This document shows, in pieces, positions 6,296 through 13,867 of a stretch of DNA of 54,305 bases. Under the pieces are notes generated by a model. That model was not told where the DNA came from, made no database searches, and saw nothing but the letters and a program-made list of their open reading frames with translations. This DNA comes from Planctomycetota bacterium (GTDB lineage Bacteria > Planctomycetota > Phycisphaerae > Sedimentisphaerales > Anaerobacaceae): positions 1-54,305 of the forward strand of contig JACNGQ010000152.1 of NCBI GenBank assembly GCA_014384025.1. Direction: 5' to 3'. The position numbers were made by a program, and so were the translations under genes. How positions within the stretch are numbered: position 1 is the stretch's first letter; each line of letters starts with the position of its first letter.

Positions 6296-7165
6296 CTATC
6301 CATCAATCGGGATATTCAACTCTTTGAGTGTATTGCGCATCCATTTCAGTGACTGCTCTATCATTGGCCCGCCGCGGCCTTCACACTCCATACTCAGCAC
6401 GCCGCTATAGCCGTGGTCGCTCAAAAGCTTCAGGCACCGGCGAATATTCTCGGCGTTGACACCATCACCCAATGAGCAGTGGCTGACAGCGATACCGGTC
6501 TGCTCGCCTCGAACCGATGCGGCTAACGATTTGGAGACATCTTTAATATGCACGTGGCTGAGGCGGTCAATAAACTTTTTAAGAAACTCAAGCGGCTCCT
6601 GACCGGCTATAAAGGTATTGCCCGTATCCATATTCATTCGCAGGTATGGGCTGTCGCAGAAATTCAGCATCTTTTCCATCATCTTCGGTTTAGTAGTGAA
6701 GTATCCGTGCGGTTCTATGTTGACAATAATCTTGTGCGCCTCGGCAACTTCGATAATCTGCTCGTAGCTTCGTTTCATCATATCCAAAGCTTCGGAGTCG
6801 TTCAGACCTTCGGGCTTGTGCATACCATCGGTGGTATCAACGCACGGACAGCCAATAAGGTTCGCCCACTGGATGGACTTCAAAACATACGGCACACCGC
6901 GCAGAGGTCCGTCCTTTCCCGACAATGGAAAAGCAGCATCGACCTGCGAGAATTGCACGCCGTAGCTTTCCATCTTGCGGCGAAGCAGTAACGGGTCCTC
7001 GTACAGAGCCACGTGCGGCTGATATCCAAGACCGTGTATCCAACTGACTCCGTCAATCAGGCCGCACTCGATATAATGCACATTGTTTCGCTGAGCCCAC
7101 TGAAGGCAGGCTTCAAAACTGAAATACGAGCTGTTAAAAGCGTCCGTATGAAATCCGATTTTCAT
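6296..7165 (-). CDS. Sugar phosphate isomerase/epimerase family protein
   Basis: A 289-residue TIM-barrel protein of the same broad family as the 5174-6025 gene but clearly diverged. The expected metal-binding set is present: Glu151 (VNIEPHG), Asp180 (MNMDTGN), His206 (HVHIKD) and Glu260 (LSMECEG). No signal peptide, so cytoplasmic. Unlike its neighbour it lacks the NRFE motif of ketose 3-epimerases, so it may be an isomerase or dehydratase-like enzyme of the same pathway. GGTGAG precedes the ATG by three bases. The gene starts 45 bases after the stop of the ThuA lipoprotein gene, so the two are probably co-transcribed. Confidence 0.87.
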   Translation of the reverse strand: MKIGFHTDAFNSSYFSFEACLQWAQRNNVHYIECGLIDGVSWIHGLGYQPHVALYEDPLLLRRKMESYGVQFSQVDAAFPLSGKDGPLRGVPYVLKSIQWANLIGCPCVDTTDGMHKPEGLNDSEALDMMKRSYEQIIEVAEAHKIIVNIEPHGYFTTKPKMMEKMLNFCDSPYLRMNMDTGNTFIAGQEPLEFLKKFIDRLSHVHIKDVSKSLAASVRGEQTGIAVSHCSLGDGVNAENIRRCLKLLSDHGYSGVLSMECEGRGGPMIEQSLKWMRNTLKELNIPIDG

Positions 7166-7210
7166 CGCTCACCTATCCCCAAAAAAAGTTTCGAATCGTT
7201 TTGTAATCGA

Positions 7211-7978
7211 TTAGTTCAAATTTGCCGAAACCGGCGTCAGCCCGGCCGCCCAAGCACAACCCCGCCGTAAAAGCTCGGCGGCAGGTGGATTGTTAATCGA
7301 CTTTACGTCATGACCCAAAGCACAATGAAATACCCGACCTTTGCCGTATTTGAAAACAAATGCCATCGGATAGTCTTTGCCGTCCACCTTCGAGCGTGCG
7401 GTCGCAAGCAAATCAATTTCTCTGTCGCCGGCAAGACATGTATATAGCTCATCATCCGTCTGAAACGAGTCCAATCCCAGGGTAATGGGATGATTCTTAT
7501 TGACAATATCAACATTGAAAGGTCCGCGGGGGTCGTGCGCCCTCATGTCAGGGTCCCATGCACGACCTGCGAGATTACTAAACTCAGCCCAGCCCTGGAA
7601 AGCACCGCAGCCAAAATGGAGTACGAACAGTCCCTTGCCGTCATGTACTGCCTTCTGAAGATTTGCTCTGGCCACAGGACCCGGGTCGGGCTTTTCCCAG
7701 TTCATAAAGTGGATAACTATAATATCATAGTCGTACACCTCGTCCGAAGCCAGGATCTCCGGCTGCTCGACCACATCCACCTTCAAACGCATATCTTCTC
7801 TGAGAACATCACTCAGAGCCGGAGCCGTTTGCTGCCAGTTGTGAGCGGGATGGTCGATACCGGTAACTATAAGCACTTTTTTGGTTTGCGCTTCTTGGTC
7901 ATCCACAGAATCTGTCGGAGTCACACTGCAACCAGCGGTAAAAATGACCAACGCCCCGATTAAAGAGATATACTTCAT
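7211..7978 (-). CDS. ThuA domain lipoprotein
   Basis: A 255-residue protein with a lipoprotein signal (hydrophobic 4-13, lipobox TAGC with Cys17) and a ThuA / trehalose-utilisation-like glutamine-amidotransferase fold: VLIVTGIDHPAHNW (about 34-47), DIIVIHFMNWEK, GLFVLHFGCGAFQGW, HPITLGLDSF, DELYTCL and KGRVFHCALGHD. Family members occur beside DUF1080 and epimerase genes in sugar catabolic loci; their chemistry is unproven. The ATG at 7978 is chosen over a longer open frame because AAGGAG stands nine bases upstream and the lipoprotein signal begins there. First gene of the minus-strand operon 7978-3481. A 17-bp palindrome at 8130-8146 lies upstream, between it and prfB. Confidence 0.88.
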   Translation of the reverse strand: MKYISLIGALVIFTAGCSVTPTDSVDDQEAQTKKVLIVTGIDHPAHNWQQTAPALSDVLREDMRLKVDVVEQPEILASDEVYDYDIIVIHFMNWEKPDPGPVARANLQKAVHDGKGLFVLHFGCGAFQGWAEFSNLAGRAWDPDMRAHDPRGPFNVDIVNKNHPITLGLDSFQTDDELYTCLAGDREIDLLATARSKVDGKDYPMAFVFKYGKGRVFHCALGHDVKSINNPPAAELLRRGCAWAAGLTPVSANLN

Positions 7979-8121
7979 AACTGCTCTCCTTAGAAGCAAA
8001 TGTGAATGCCTCATTTCTATGCCCGATGAATTGCGAAGAAGACATCTACGCATCCTACCGGATTCTTTATAATTATTGAATCCACTTACGGCTTTGGAGT
8101 AATAAGACATCTGTTTATTAC

Positions 8122-8152
8122 CAGGCAATATAACAGTTCCTGTTATCGCCTG
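8122..8152. promoter_or_regulatory. Nested palindrome in the ThuA/prfB divergent gap
   Basis: ATAACAG (8130-8136) and CTGTTAT (8140-8146) are perfect inverted copies around TTC; CAGGC (8122-8126) and GCCTG (8148-8152) extend the symmetry. It lies about 150 bases upstream of the ThuA operon and 50 bases upstream of the prfB -35 box. It looks like an operator for a dimeric regulator of the sugar operon, or a strong hairpin. No regulator gene is nearby. Confidence 0.45.
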
Positions 8153-8203
8153 TCAAATCCTATTTTACAGGCTATTATTAGCTTTCAATTGTGAAAGAGA
8201 GTA

Positions 8204-8232
8204 TTGCATATCTTAATTAGATGTGGTATAAG
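8204..8232 (+). promoter_or_regulatory. Sigma-70-type promoter of prfB
   Basis: TTGCAT (8204-8209) and TATAAG (8227-8232) are separated by 17 bases, each matching 5 of 6 consensus positions. A transcript would start near 8239, about 45 bases before the prfB ATG. Confidence 0.7.
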
Positions 8233-8283
8233 GACAACCGTCATAAGAAATTAACAGGTAGTCAGAGGTTAATAATCAGTAAT

Positions 8284-9397
8284 ATGGAAACAACAGAATT
8301 AAAATCAGCAATATCAGAACTGTCGGCCCGGATTGAAAAAATCCGGGACTGGCTTTGACTTGTCCAACAAAAAAATCCAACTGCAAAAACTTGAAGCCCA
8401 GATGTCCAAAGAGGGCTTCTGGGGCAATTCCGAAGAGGCCCAGTCTGTAGTGTCGCAACTGAGCATGCTTAAATCGCTCATTGAGCCGGTGGAAGAAATG
8501 CAGCGAGAGGCCAAAGACCTTCACGAGCTTTTCGAATTGGCATCAGATGAAGCAGATAAGGATGAACTCGTACAGTTGCAGGATGACCTGAGTGTACTTG
8601 TCAAAAGGTGTGAACAGGTCGAATTATCGGGGCTGTTATCCAGACCCGAAGATGCGAAAAACTGCTTCTTCAGCATTCACGCCGGGGCAGGAGGAACGGA
8701 GAGCTGCGATTGGGCGAACATGCTGCTTAGAATGTACACGCGATATTTCGAGGCAAACAAATACAAATTCCAGGAGCTTGATATCACGCCGGGAGAAGAG
8801 GCCGGCATTCGGTCGATAACACTGCGAGTAAGCGGGCCTTTTGCATTCGGTAAGCTCTCATGTGAGACCGGCGTGCACCGGCTCGTAAGAATAAGTCCGT
8901 TTGACTCGCAAAAAAGGCGACATACAAGTTTTGCCGCGGTGGACTGTGTTCCGGAATTCGATGAGGACATCGATATTGAAATAAACGAAGATGACATTCG
9001 AATCGATTTCTATCGAGCCAGCGGCGCCGGGGGACAGCATGTGAATAAGACCAGCTCGGCGGTACGGATTACACACGAGCCAACGGGTATCGTCGTGCAG
9101 TGCCAGAATGAAAGAAGCCAGCATAAGAACAAGGCCCAAGTGTTAAAAGTGCTCAAAGCCAGACTGTATATGCTCGAAGAGCAAAAGCGCGACGCGGAGG
9201 TTGCCAAACTTTACGGCAAAAAGGGTGAAATCGCATGGGGAAGCCAGATACGAAGCTATGTTATGCAGCCCTACCAAATGGTCAAGGACCATCGAACCGA
9301 CTACCAGACCGGTAATGTTGAGGCGGTATTGGACGGAGAACTCGACGGATTTATCGAAAGCTATCTGCGGCATCGAACCAAAAACAAACACAAGTAA
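8284..9397 (+). CDS. prfB: Peptide chain release factor 2, programmed +1 frameshift
   Basis: Release factor 2 ends translation at UGA and UAA. The first 24 codons (ATG at 8284) end in CTT TGA C at 8353-8359; slipping one base at CTT continues with GAC in the +1 frame to 9397, giving 370 residues (E. coli RF2 has 365). This is the classic self-regulating frameshift of prfB: the in-frame TGA is read by RF2 itself. The stop-recognition tripeptide SPF is at 204-206 and the catalytic GGQ at 249-251, one residue off the E. coli positions. The upstream stimulatory Shine-Dalgarno-like sequence is weak here (GGGA, four bases before CTT). Followed 21 bases later by pepA, so the two are probably co-transcribed. 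Confidence 0.97.
8353..8359 (+). promoter_or_regulatory. RF2 programmed frameshift site CTTTGAC
   Basis: CTT-TGA-C with the expected frames before and after it. The P-site Leu tRNA can re-pair from CUU to UUU, and UGA-C is a weak stop context. The site is the same heptamer as in E. coli. Confidence 0.93.
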
Positions 9398-9418
9398 ATA
9401 AGGAAAAGGTCAGAACAA

Positions 9419-10960
9419 ATGAAAGATATTATTGGGGTAGAGTTAAAAACACGGACAGTTGATCCGGCAAAATGCCGGACAGACCTGCTTGCGGTGGGAC
9501 TATTTTCAGATGCCAAGGGGCTTGATAAATTAAATGCACAACTCAACAGTAATCTTGACGGTGCTATCGAGCGGCTGATTAAATTAGGCGATTTCAAAGC
9601 CAAAGAGGGAGCCAGTGCAATCGTTTACGGCAACGACAGCACAGGAGCCCAAAGGATTCTGCTGGTCGGTTTAGGTGAAAAGAAAAAAGCAACGCTTGAG
9701 ACGATTCGCAAAGCGGCATCCAGCGTGGCGAAAAAGTCAGTGGAAATGAAAATAGAAACAGTCAGCCTGGCGATGCATAAGGCATTCGGCGGACGATTCG
9801 ATTTGTCTACAATGGGCAGGGTTGTAGCGGAAGGAGTATATTTCGGCAGCTATCGCTACGATGAGTTTGTTACCGAGAACGAAAACGGACGCGCGGATTC
9901 GCTCAAGGTTGAGGTAATTGATTCTGATTCGGCAAAAACAAGGACATTAAATAAAGGTCTTATGAGCGGAATTGCTATCGGCAAGGCTCAAAGCTATGCC
10001 CGGACATTGGCAAATCGGCCGGCCAATGTCATAAGCCCGCCTGAGCTGGCAGCCGTAGCAAAAGAGCTTAGTCGCGATTCAAAAAATCTGAGCTGTACCG
10101 TTTTCGATGAAAAGCAGATGGCCGCAAAGGGTATGGGCGGTGTGCTTGCAGTAGGCTCGGGCTCACAAAACAAGCCGAGATTTATTATTTTGAAGTACAA
10201 TCCGGCATCCCAATCTGCAAGCCATCTGCCGACAATTGGTCTGGTGGGCAAAGCGGTAACTTTCGATTCCGGCGGGATAAGCATTAAACCGGCCGCCAAT
10301 ATGGACCAGATGAAATTAGATAAAAGCGGCGGTATTGCAGTGTTGGCCACAATGAAGGCTTTGTCAGAGTTGAAATTGCCTGTTAACGTTTATGGTATAA
10401 TCCCGTCGGCGGAAAATCTGCCGAGCGGATCGAGTTATCGACCCGGCGACATTATTACAACCTTCAGCGGCAAAACCGTGGAAGTGCAAAATACCGACGC
10501 TGAAGGCAGGATGATACTGTGCGACGGTCTTCACTATGCCGTTAAACAAAAATGCGACATTGTAATTGACGTAGCGACATTAACAGGCGCCTGTATGGTT
10601 GCCCTTGGAAAACATAAGGCCGGGTTGATGGGCAACGATGATAAACTGATAAAGCAGCTTCAAAAAGCCTCAGAGGACAGTGGTGAAAAGGTATGGCATA
10701 TGCCAAGCGGCGACGAGTACGCAAACGAAATGAAGAGCAAAATAGCCGACCTGAAGAATATCGGCAGCAAATGGGGAGGGGCCTGCACAGCGGCCGCCTT
10801 TTTAAGGCAATTTGTCGGCGATACAAAATGGGCACATCTGGATATTGCCGGGATGGATATGTTCAGCACGGCCACCGAATTTTCAGCGGAAGGCTCAACC
10901 GGATTCGGTGTACGGCTGCTTACTACTTATCTTATGAATCTAACGTCAAAGAAAGCCTGA
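9419..10960 (+). CDS. pepA: Leucyl aminopeptidase (M17 family)
   Basis: A 513-residue cytosolic aminopeptidase that removes N-terminal residues in peptide turnover. The C-terminal catalytic domain has the M17 metal and active-site motifs: VGKAVTFDSGGISIKP, KLDKSGG and NTDAEGRMILCDGLHYA (signature NTDAEGR). The N-terminal macro-like domain (about 1-165) is diverged, as usual. Typical length is about 500. AAGGAAAAGG lies upstream of the ATG. It sits 21 bases after prfB and 73 before folE on the same strand; no terminator is visible in between, so a housekeeping operon is likely. Confidence 0.95.
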   Translation: MKDIIGVELKTRTVDPAKCRTDLLAVGLFSDAKGLDKLNAQLNSNLDGAIERLIKLGDFKAKEGASAIVYGNDSTGAQRILLVGLGEKKKATLETIRKAASSVAKKSVEMKIETVSLAMHKAFGGRFDLSTMGRVVAEGVYFGSYRYDEFVTENENGRADSLKVEVIDSDSAKTRTLNKGLMSGIAIGKAQSYARTLANRPANVISPPELAAVAKELSRDSKNLSCTVFDEKQMAAKGMGGVLAVGSGSQNKPRFIILKYNPASQSASHLPTIGLVGKAVTFDSGGISIKPAANMDQMKLDKSGGIAVLATMKALSELKLPVNVYGIIPSAENLPSGSSYRPGDIITTFSGKTVEVQNTDAEGRMILCDGLHYAVKQKCDIVIDVATLTGACMVALGKHKAGLMGNDDKLIKQLQKASEDSGEKVWHMPSGDEYANEMKSKIADLKNIGSKWGGACTAAAFLRQFVGDTKWAHLDIAGMDMFSTATEFSAEGSTGFGVRLLTTYLMNLTSKKA

Positions 10961-11033
10961 CAAAAAGCAGGTAGAGCCCAGACACAGAATAAATAATAAT
11001 CGATGAAAAGCTATATAGTTACGAGTCAAAGAA

Positions 11034-11618
11034 ATGACTAAAAAAAACAAGGCCATTGATACCGAGAGAATCATAAAAGCAGTTCAGGAAATACTCATAG
11101 CGGTCGGTGAAGATACCGAACGAGAGGGATTAAAGAAAACACCGGAACGAGTGGCAAGGATGTACACTGAACTTTTGGGCGGGATGCATGAGGACATCAA
11201 AAAGCACCTTAAAAGCACATTTACTGAAAACTACGACGAAATTGTCCTGCTGCGTGATATACCGTTTTACAGCATCTGCGAGCATCATCTAATGCCGTTT
11301 ATCGGTTCAGCCCATGTCGCCTATTTGCCTACGGGAACGGTTCTTGGTGTCAGCAAATTAGCCCGTATCGTGGACTGTTTTGCCCGGCGGCTCCAGACCC
11401 AGGAAAGGCTGACTTTCCAGATAGCCGATTTCTTAATGGAAAGCTTAAAGTCGCAGGGGGTCGCAGTTATACTGGAAGCTTCCCATAGCTGTATGACCAT
11501 TCGGGGCATAAAAAAGCCCGGCTCAGTAATGGTAACATCGGCGCTTCGCGGAATATTCAGGAGGGACCCGAAAAGCCGAAATGAAGTTTTAAGCCTGATG
11601 CATAGCAGTAACAAGTAA
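11034..11618 (+). CDS. folE: GTP cyclohydrolase I
   Basis: A 194-residue enzyme that converts GTP to 7,8-dihydroneopterin triphosphate, the first step to folate, tetrahydrobiopterin-type pterins and (with a QueD) 7-deazaguanine. Conserved features: [19 protein letters not shown], the zinc/catalytic [10 protein letters not shown] (Cys82, His84-85 region), [10 protein letters not shown] and the late Cys in SHSCMTIRG, which supplies the third zinc ligand. Length is typical. The next gene, twelve bases downstream, encodes a tandem 6-pyruvoyl-tetrahydropterin-synthase-like protein that would use its product, so these two very likely form one pterin pathway unit. Confidence 0.96.
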   Translation: MTKKNKAIDTERIIKAVQEILIAVGEDTEREGLKKTPERVARMYTELLGGMHEDIKKHLKSTFTENYDEIVLLRDIPFYSICEHHLMPFIGSAHVAYLPTGTVLGVSKLARIVDCFARRLQTQERLTFQIADFLMESLKSQGVAVILEASHSCMTIRGIKKPGSVMVTSALRGIFRRDPKSRNEVLSLMHSSNK

Positions 11619-11630
11619 GGGATTTTCTTT

Positions 11631-12443
11631 ATGCATAAGCTGGCCAGGCAGGTACGGTTTTCGATTAATCCTTTTTTAGCGGAACAAAATGAGGGATTTA
11701 ACTCATATGCATCCAGGCCGGCCGGTAATGGACTTTCAATATTCCTGGAATTATCAGTCGAAGTAACCGGTAATGTTGAACCGGCCACAGGATTTGTCAT
11801 TAATGTATCCGATATTGACAACAATGTTCGCAAATTTGCCGTGCCGATTTTCACAGAACAAATACAACAGGATTTTCGCCGGGCACAACATATCGGTCTT
11901 TTTGCATTGGCTGAACTTCTAAAATCAACCTGGAATATATTGGCCGATAAATTCGAGACAGCGCAATTAAGTAAATTGAGCCTGAAGCTGAATCCTTTCA
12001 GAAAGATGGCTATAGATTTGAAAGATTTTGAGATGGTTTATTTTAGTGAAAAATTCGAATTTGCAGCGATGCATAAACTCTGGAACGATGATTTCTCTGA
12101 GAAGCAGAATCTTGAAGTTTTCGGCAAGTGCTCAAATCCCGCCGGACACGGCCACAACTACACTGTCGAGGTCACGATAAAGACACCGATAAATAAAAAC
12201 GATTTCCATATCTGCGACTTTGAAAAAATAGTGGACAATGAACTGATAAAACTCGTTGACCATAAGAATTTAAACGCCGATGTCAGTCATTTCAGCAAAA
12301 CCATTCCCACAGTTGAGAATATTACTGTTTTTGCATGGAATAAACTGGCAGGAAAATTCGGCAAGACCGCCCTTCATTGCGTTACTGTCTGGGAAACCGA
12401 CAAAACATATTGCTCGTACTACGGTCCGGATAAAAGCGAATAA
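11631..12443 (+). CDS. Tandem 6-pyruvoyl-tetrahydropterin synthase/QueD-like protein
   Basis: A 270-residue protein with two PTPS/QueD-fold halves. The C-terminal half (about 133-270) has every expected active residue: zinc ligands His148, His173 and His175 (AGHGHNY), nucleophile Cys167 (FGKCSNP), Asp210-His211 (VDHKNLN), Glu229 and Glu255 (WETDK). The FGKC.NP.GHGHNY block resembles animal PTPS as much as QueD. The N-terminal half (about 1-120) keeps the GNVEPATGFVINVSD pattern but has NGL where HGH should be and no Cys, so it looks catalytically dead and may serve in oligomerisation. It uses the product of folE just upstream. Whether the product is 6-pyruvoyl- or 6-carboxy-tetrahydropterin cannot be decided here. 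The ATG at 11631 follows AAGGGA by seven bases. Confidence 0.9.
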   Translation: MHKLARQVRFSINPFLAEQNEGFNSYASRPAGNGLSIFLELSVEVTGNVEPATGFVINVSDIDNNVRKFAVPIFTEQIQQDFRRAQHIGLFALAELLKSTWNILADKFETAQLSKLSLKLNPFRKMAIDLKDFEMVYFSEKFEFAAMHKLWNDDFSEKQNLEVFGKCSNPAGHGHNYTVEVTIKTPINKNDFHICDFEKIVDNELIKLVDHKNLNADVSHFSKTIPTVENITVFAWNKLAGKFGKTALHCVTVWETDKTYCSYYGPDKSE

Positions 12444-12506
12444 AATAAATCCGAAACATTGGGAATATTATGTGCCCTGCTATTCATAAATTTTGACTGA
12501 TTTGCA

Positions 12507-12535
12507 TTGACATGTCTGACTCAACGTCATATAAT
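12507..12535 (+). promoter_or_regulatory. Full-consensus sigma-70 promoter
   Basis: TTGACA (12507-12512), a 17-base spacer, then TATAAT (12530-12535): a perfect match to both consensus boxes. Transcription would begin near 12542 and give a leader of about 150 bases before the prepilin-like gene at 12694. The leader includes a run of nine or more T near 12597, with no clear hairpin next to it. Confidence 0.85.
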
Positions 12536-12693
12536 ATCTCTATTCAAGCCGTTAAGAACGCTGAATAAACGGAACACAACATTGTCCAAATGCATCTTTT
12601 TTTTTGAAAACAAATATAATAAGGATCGCCATTAAGATTATTTTATCTACATAGCCTATTTTGGATTCATTTTTCCGGAAAGAAGGGATAACA

Positions 12694-13473
12694 ATGAAAA
12701 CAAGAGCTTTCACACTAATCGAGCTTCTGGTGGTAATCGCAATTATAGCAATCCTTATGGCAATTCTCATGCCTGCTTTACAGCGGGTGAAAAATCAGGC
12801 CAAAGGCACCGTATGTGTACAGAATTTACGAACTATGACAATGGCCTGGATTATGTATAAGGATGATAATGATGATGAACTGGTCAAGGGCACAACAGGT
12901 GAAACCAACGGGAGCTGGGTGTTAAATCCTTCCGGTAACATGATTGAGGACAAGAAGGAGGCTTTAAGAAAGGGTGCGCTTTTTCCCTACGTCAGCAGCA
13001 CTGTGGACGTTTATCGCTGCCCTGCCGATCTGAGGCAGAACAACCCTGAGATATATGCCTTTCGCAGTTACTCTATTGCAGGGGGTATGCACGGAGTAAA
13101 TCCGGCAGGCGCCTGGGAGATTATTCCTCACATAAAATATACCGAGATAAAAAGGCCCTCCAGCAAATATGTCTTTGTGGAAGAAGCGGACCCACGAGGA
13201 TATAATAACGGTTCCTGGGTAATGAATCCGAAGTCAAAAGGATGGGTGGATCCATTCGCAATCTGGCACAGCAGGTCACAAAGCACTTTAGGATGGGCCG
13301 ACGGCAGCGCGGAAATGCACCGATGGCTGAGTAAAAGTGTAATCGACTGGTGCAAACAGGCCTGTGATGTAACGGCAAGACAAACATTCAGTTTCTATCT
13401 ACCCCGCGCTGACGAAGACATTGAAGACTTCACATTTATGCTCAATGGCTATGCGTACAGAAGCCTTCTATAA
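12694..13473 (+). CDS. Prepilin-type N-terminal methylation protein (pseudopilin-like)
   Basis: A 259-residue protein with a class III signal: short basic leader MKTRA, then FTLIELLVVIAIIAILMAIL with Glu at +5 of the mature Phe, followed by a hydrophobic helix. The body fits the large planctomycete family with an N-terminal methylation motif and a C-terminal WADGSAEMHRW (H-x-DG-like, about 210-222). Such proteins are processed by prepilin peptidase and assembled by type II secretion or type IV pilus machinery; most are orphan and of unknown job, as here with no secretion genes nearby. The ATG at 12694 has AAGAAGGGA upstream and begins the leader exactly; an in-frame upstream start (12661) would break the signal. 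Driven by the perfect promoter at 12507. Confidence 0.92.
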   Translation: MKTRAFTLIELLVVIAIIAILMAILMPALQRVKNQAKGTVCVQNLRTMTMAWIMYKDDNDDELVKGTTGETNGSWVLNPSGNMIEDKKEALRKGALFPYVSSTVDVYRCPADLRQNNPEIYAFRSYSIAGGMHGVNPAGAWEIIPHIKYTEIKRPSSKYVFVEEADPRGYNNGSWVMNPKSKGWVDPFAIWHSRSQSTLGWADGSAEMHRWLSKSVIDWCKQACDVTARQTFSFYLPRADEDIEDFTFMLNGYAYRSLL

Positions 13474-13520
13474 CACCGGCTCCCTCCTGAGCAAGACTAC
13501 CTTATGGAGTAAGCCGGTGT
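13473..13520. other. Hairpin after prepilin-like gene
   Basis: ACACCGGCT (13473-13481) pairs perfectly with AGCCGGTGT (13512-13520), and CTCC/GGAG inside can extend the stem. It begins at the stop codon. There is no T run after it, so it may be a 3'-end stabiliser or a factor-dependent stop rather than an intrinsic terminator. Confidence 0.4.
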
Positions 13521-13867
13521 ATCATTAGGTTGTGAATAACGAACTTATCGGTCCTTAGAGAGAAATAGTTTTAACATATAATCGTGTGTTGGGCACTCCT
13601 CAAGGACGCATCCCACCAGCCCAACGGGTACCTGGGCGGACATGTCTTTGCTAAAGCTATGTTCTTTATTTGCCGATACTTATGTTGTAAGAAGGCAATT
13701 GGTCTATCCGCTCGAAACAGACTTTAGTATCAATACACCTGGCGCGGCTAAGACTATAAGAAAATGGTTTCCACAGAAAACTCAGGTATGACAGTGAGGC
13801 TGTGTTCGTTTATCAGCACAGCCGACGGGGACAGAGTCTAACCAACTCGACTATTGGTTAATCAATA
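13521..13867. other. Intergenic region with two hairpins, no clear gene
   Basis: Contains GTTGGGC/GCCCAAC (13588-13594/13619-13625) and GGCTGTG/CACAGCC (13798-13804/13817-13823), plus a TATAAT-like box near 13577. A 49-codon open frame (13642-13791) has no ribosome site and no recognisable product. It could be a structured leader or small RNA ahead of the DUF4091 gene; I do not recognise a known riboswitch. Confidence 0.45.

Noticed and set aside
13642-13791. 49-codon open frame in the gap before the DUF4091 gene
   Set aside because: No ribosome site and no recognisable product; overlaps a region rich in hairpins. Kept only as a note under the intergenic feature.
13521-13867. Cyclic-di-GMP or other known riboswitch ahead of DUF4091
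   Set aside because: Hairpins are present but the conserved core sequences of the known classes that I can recall are absent.
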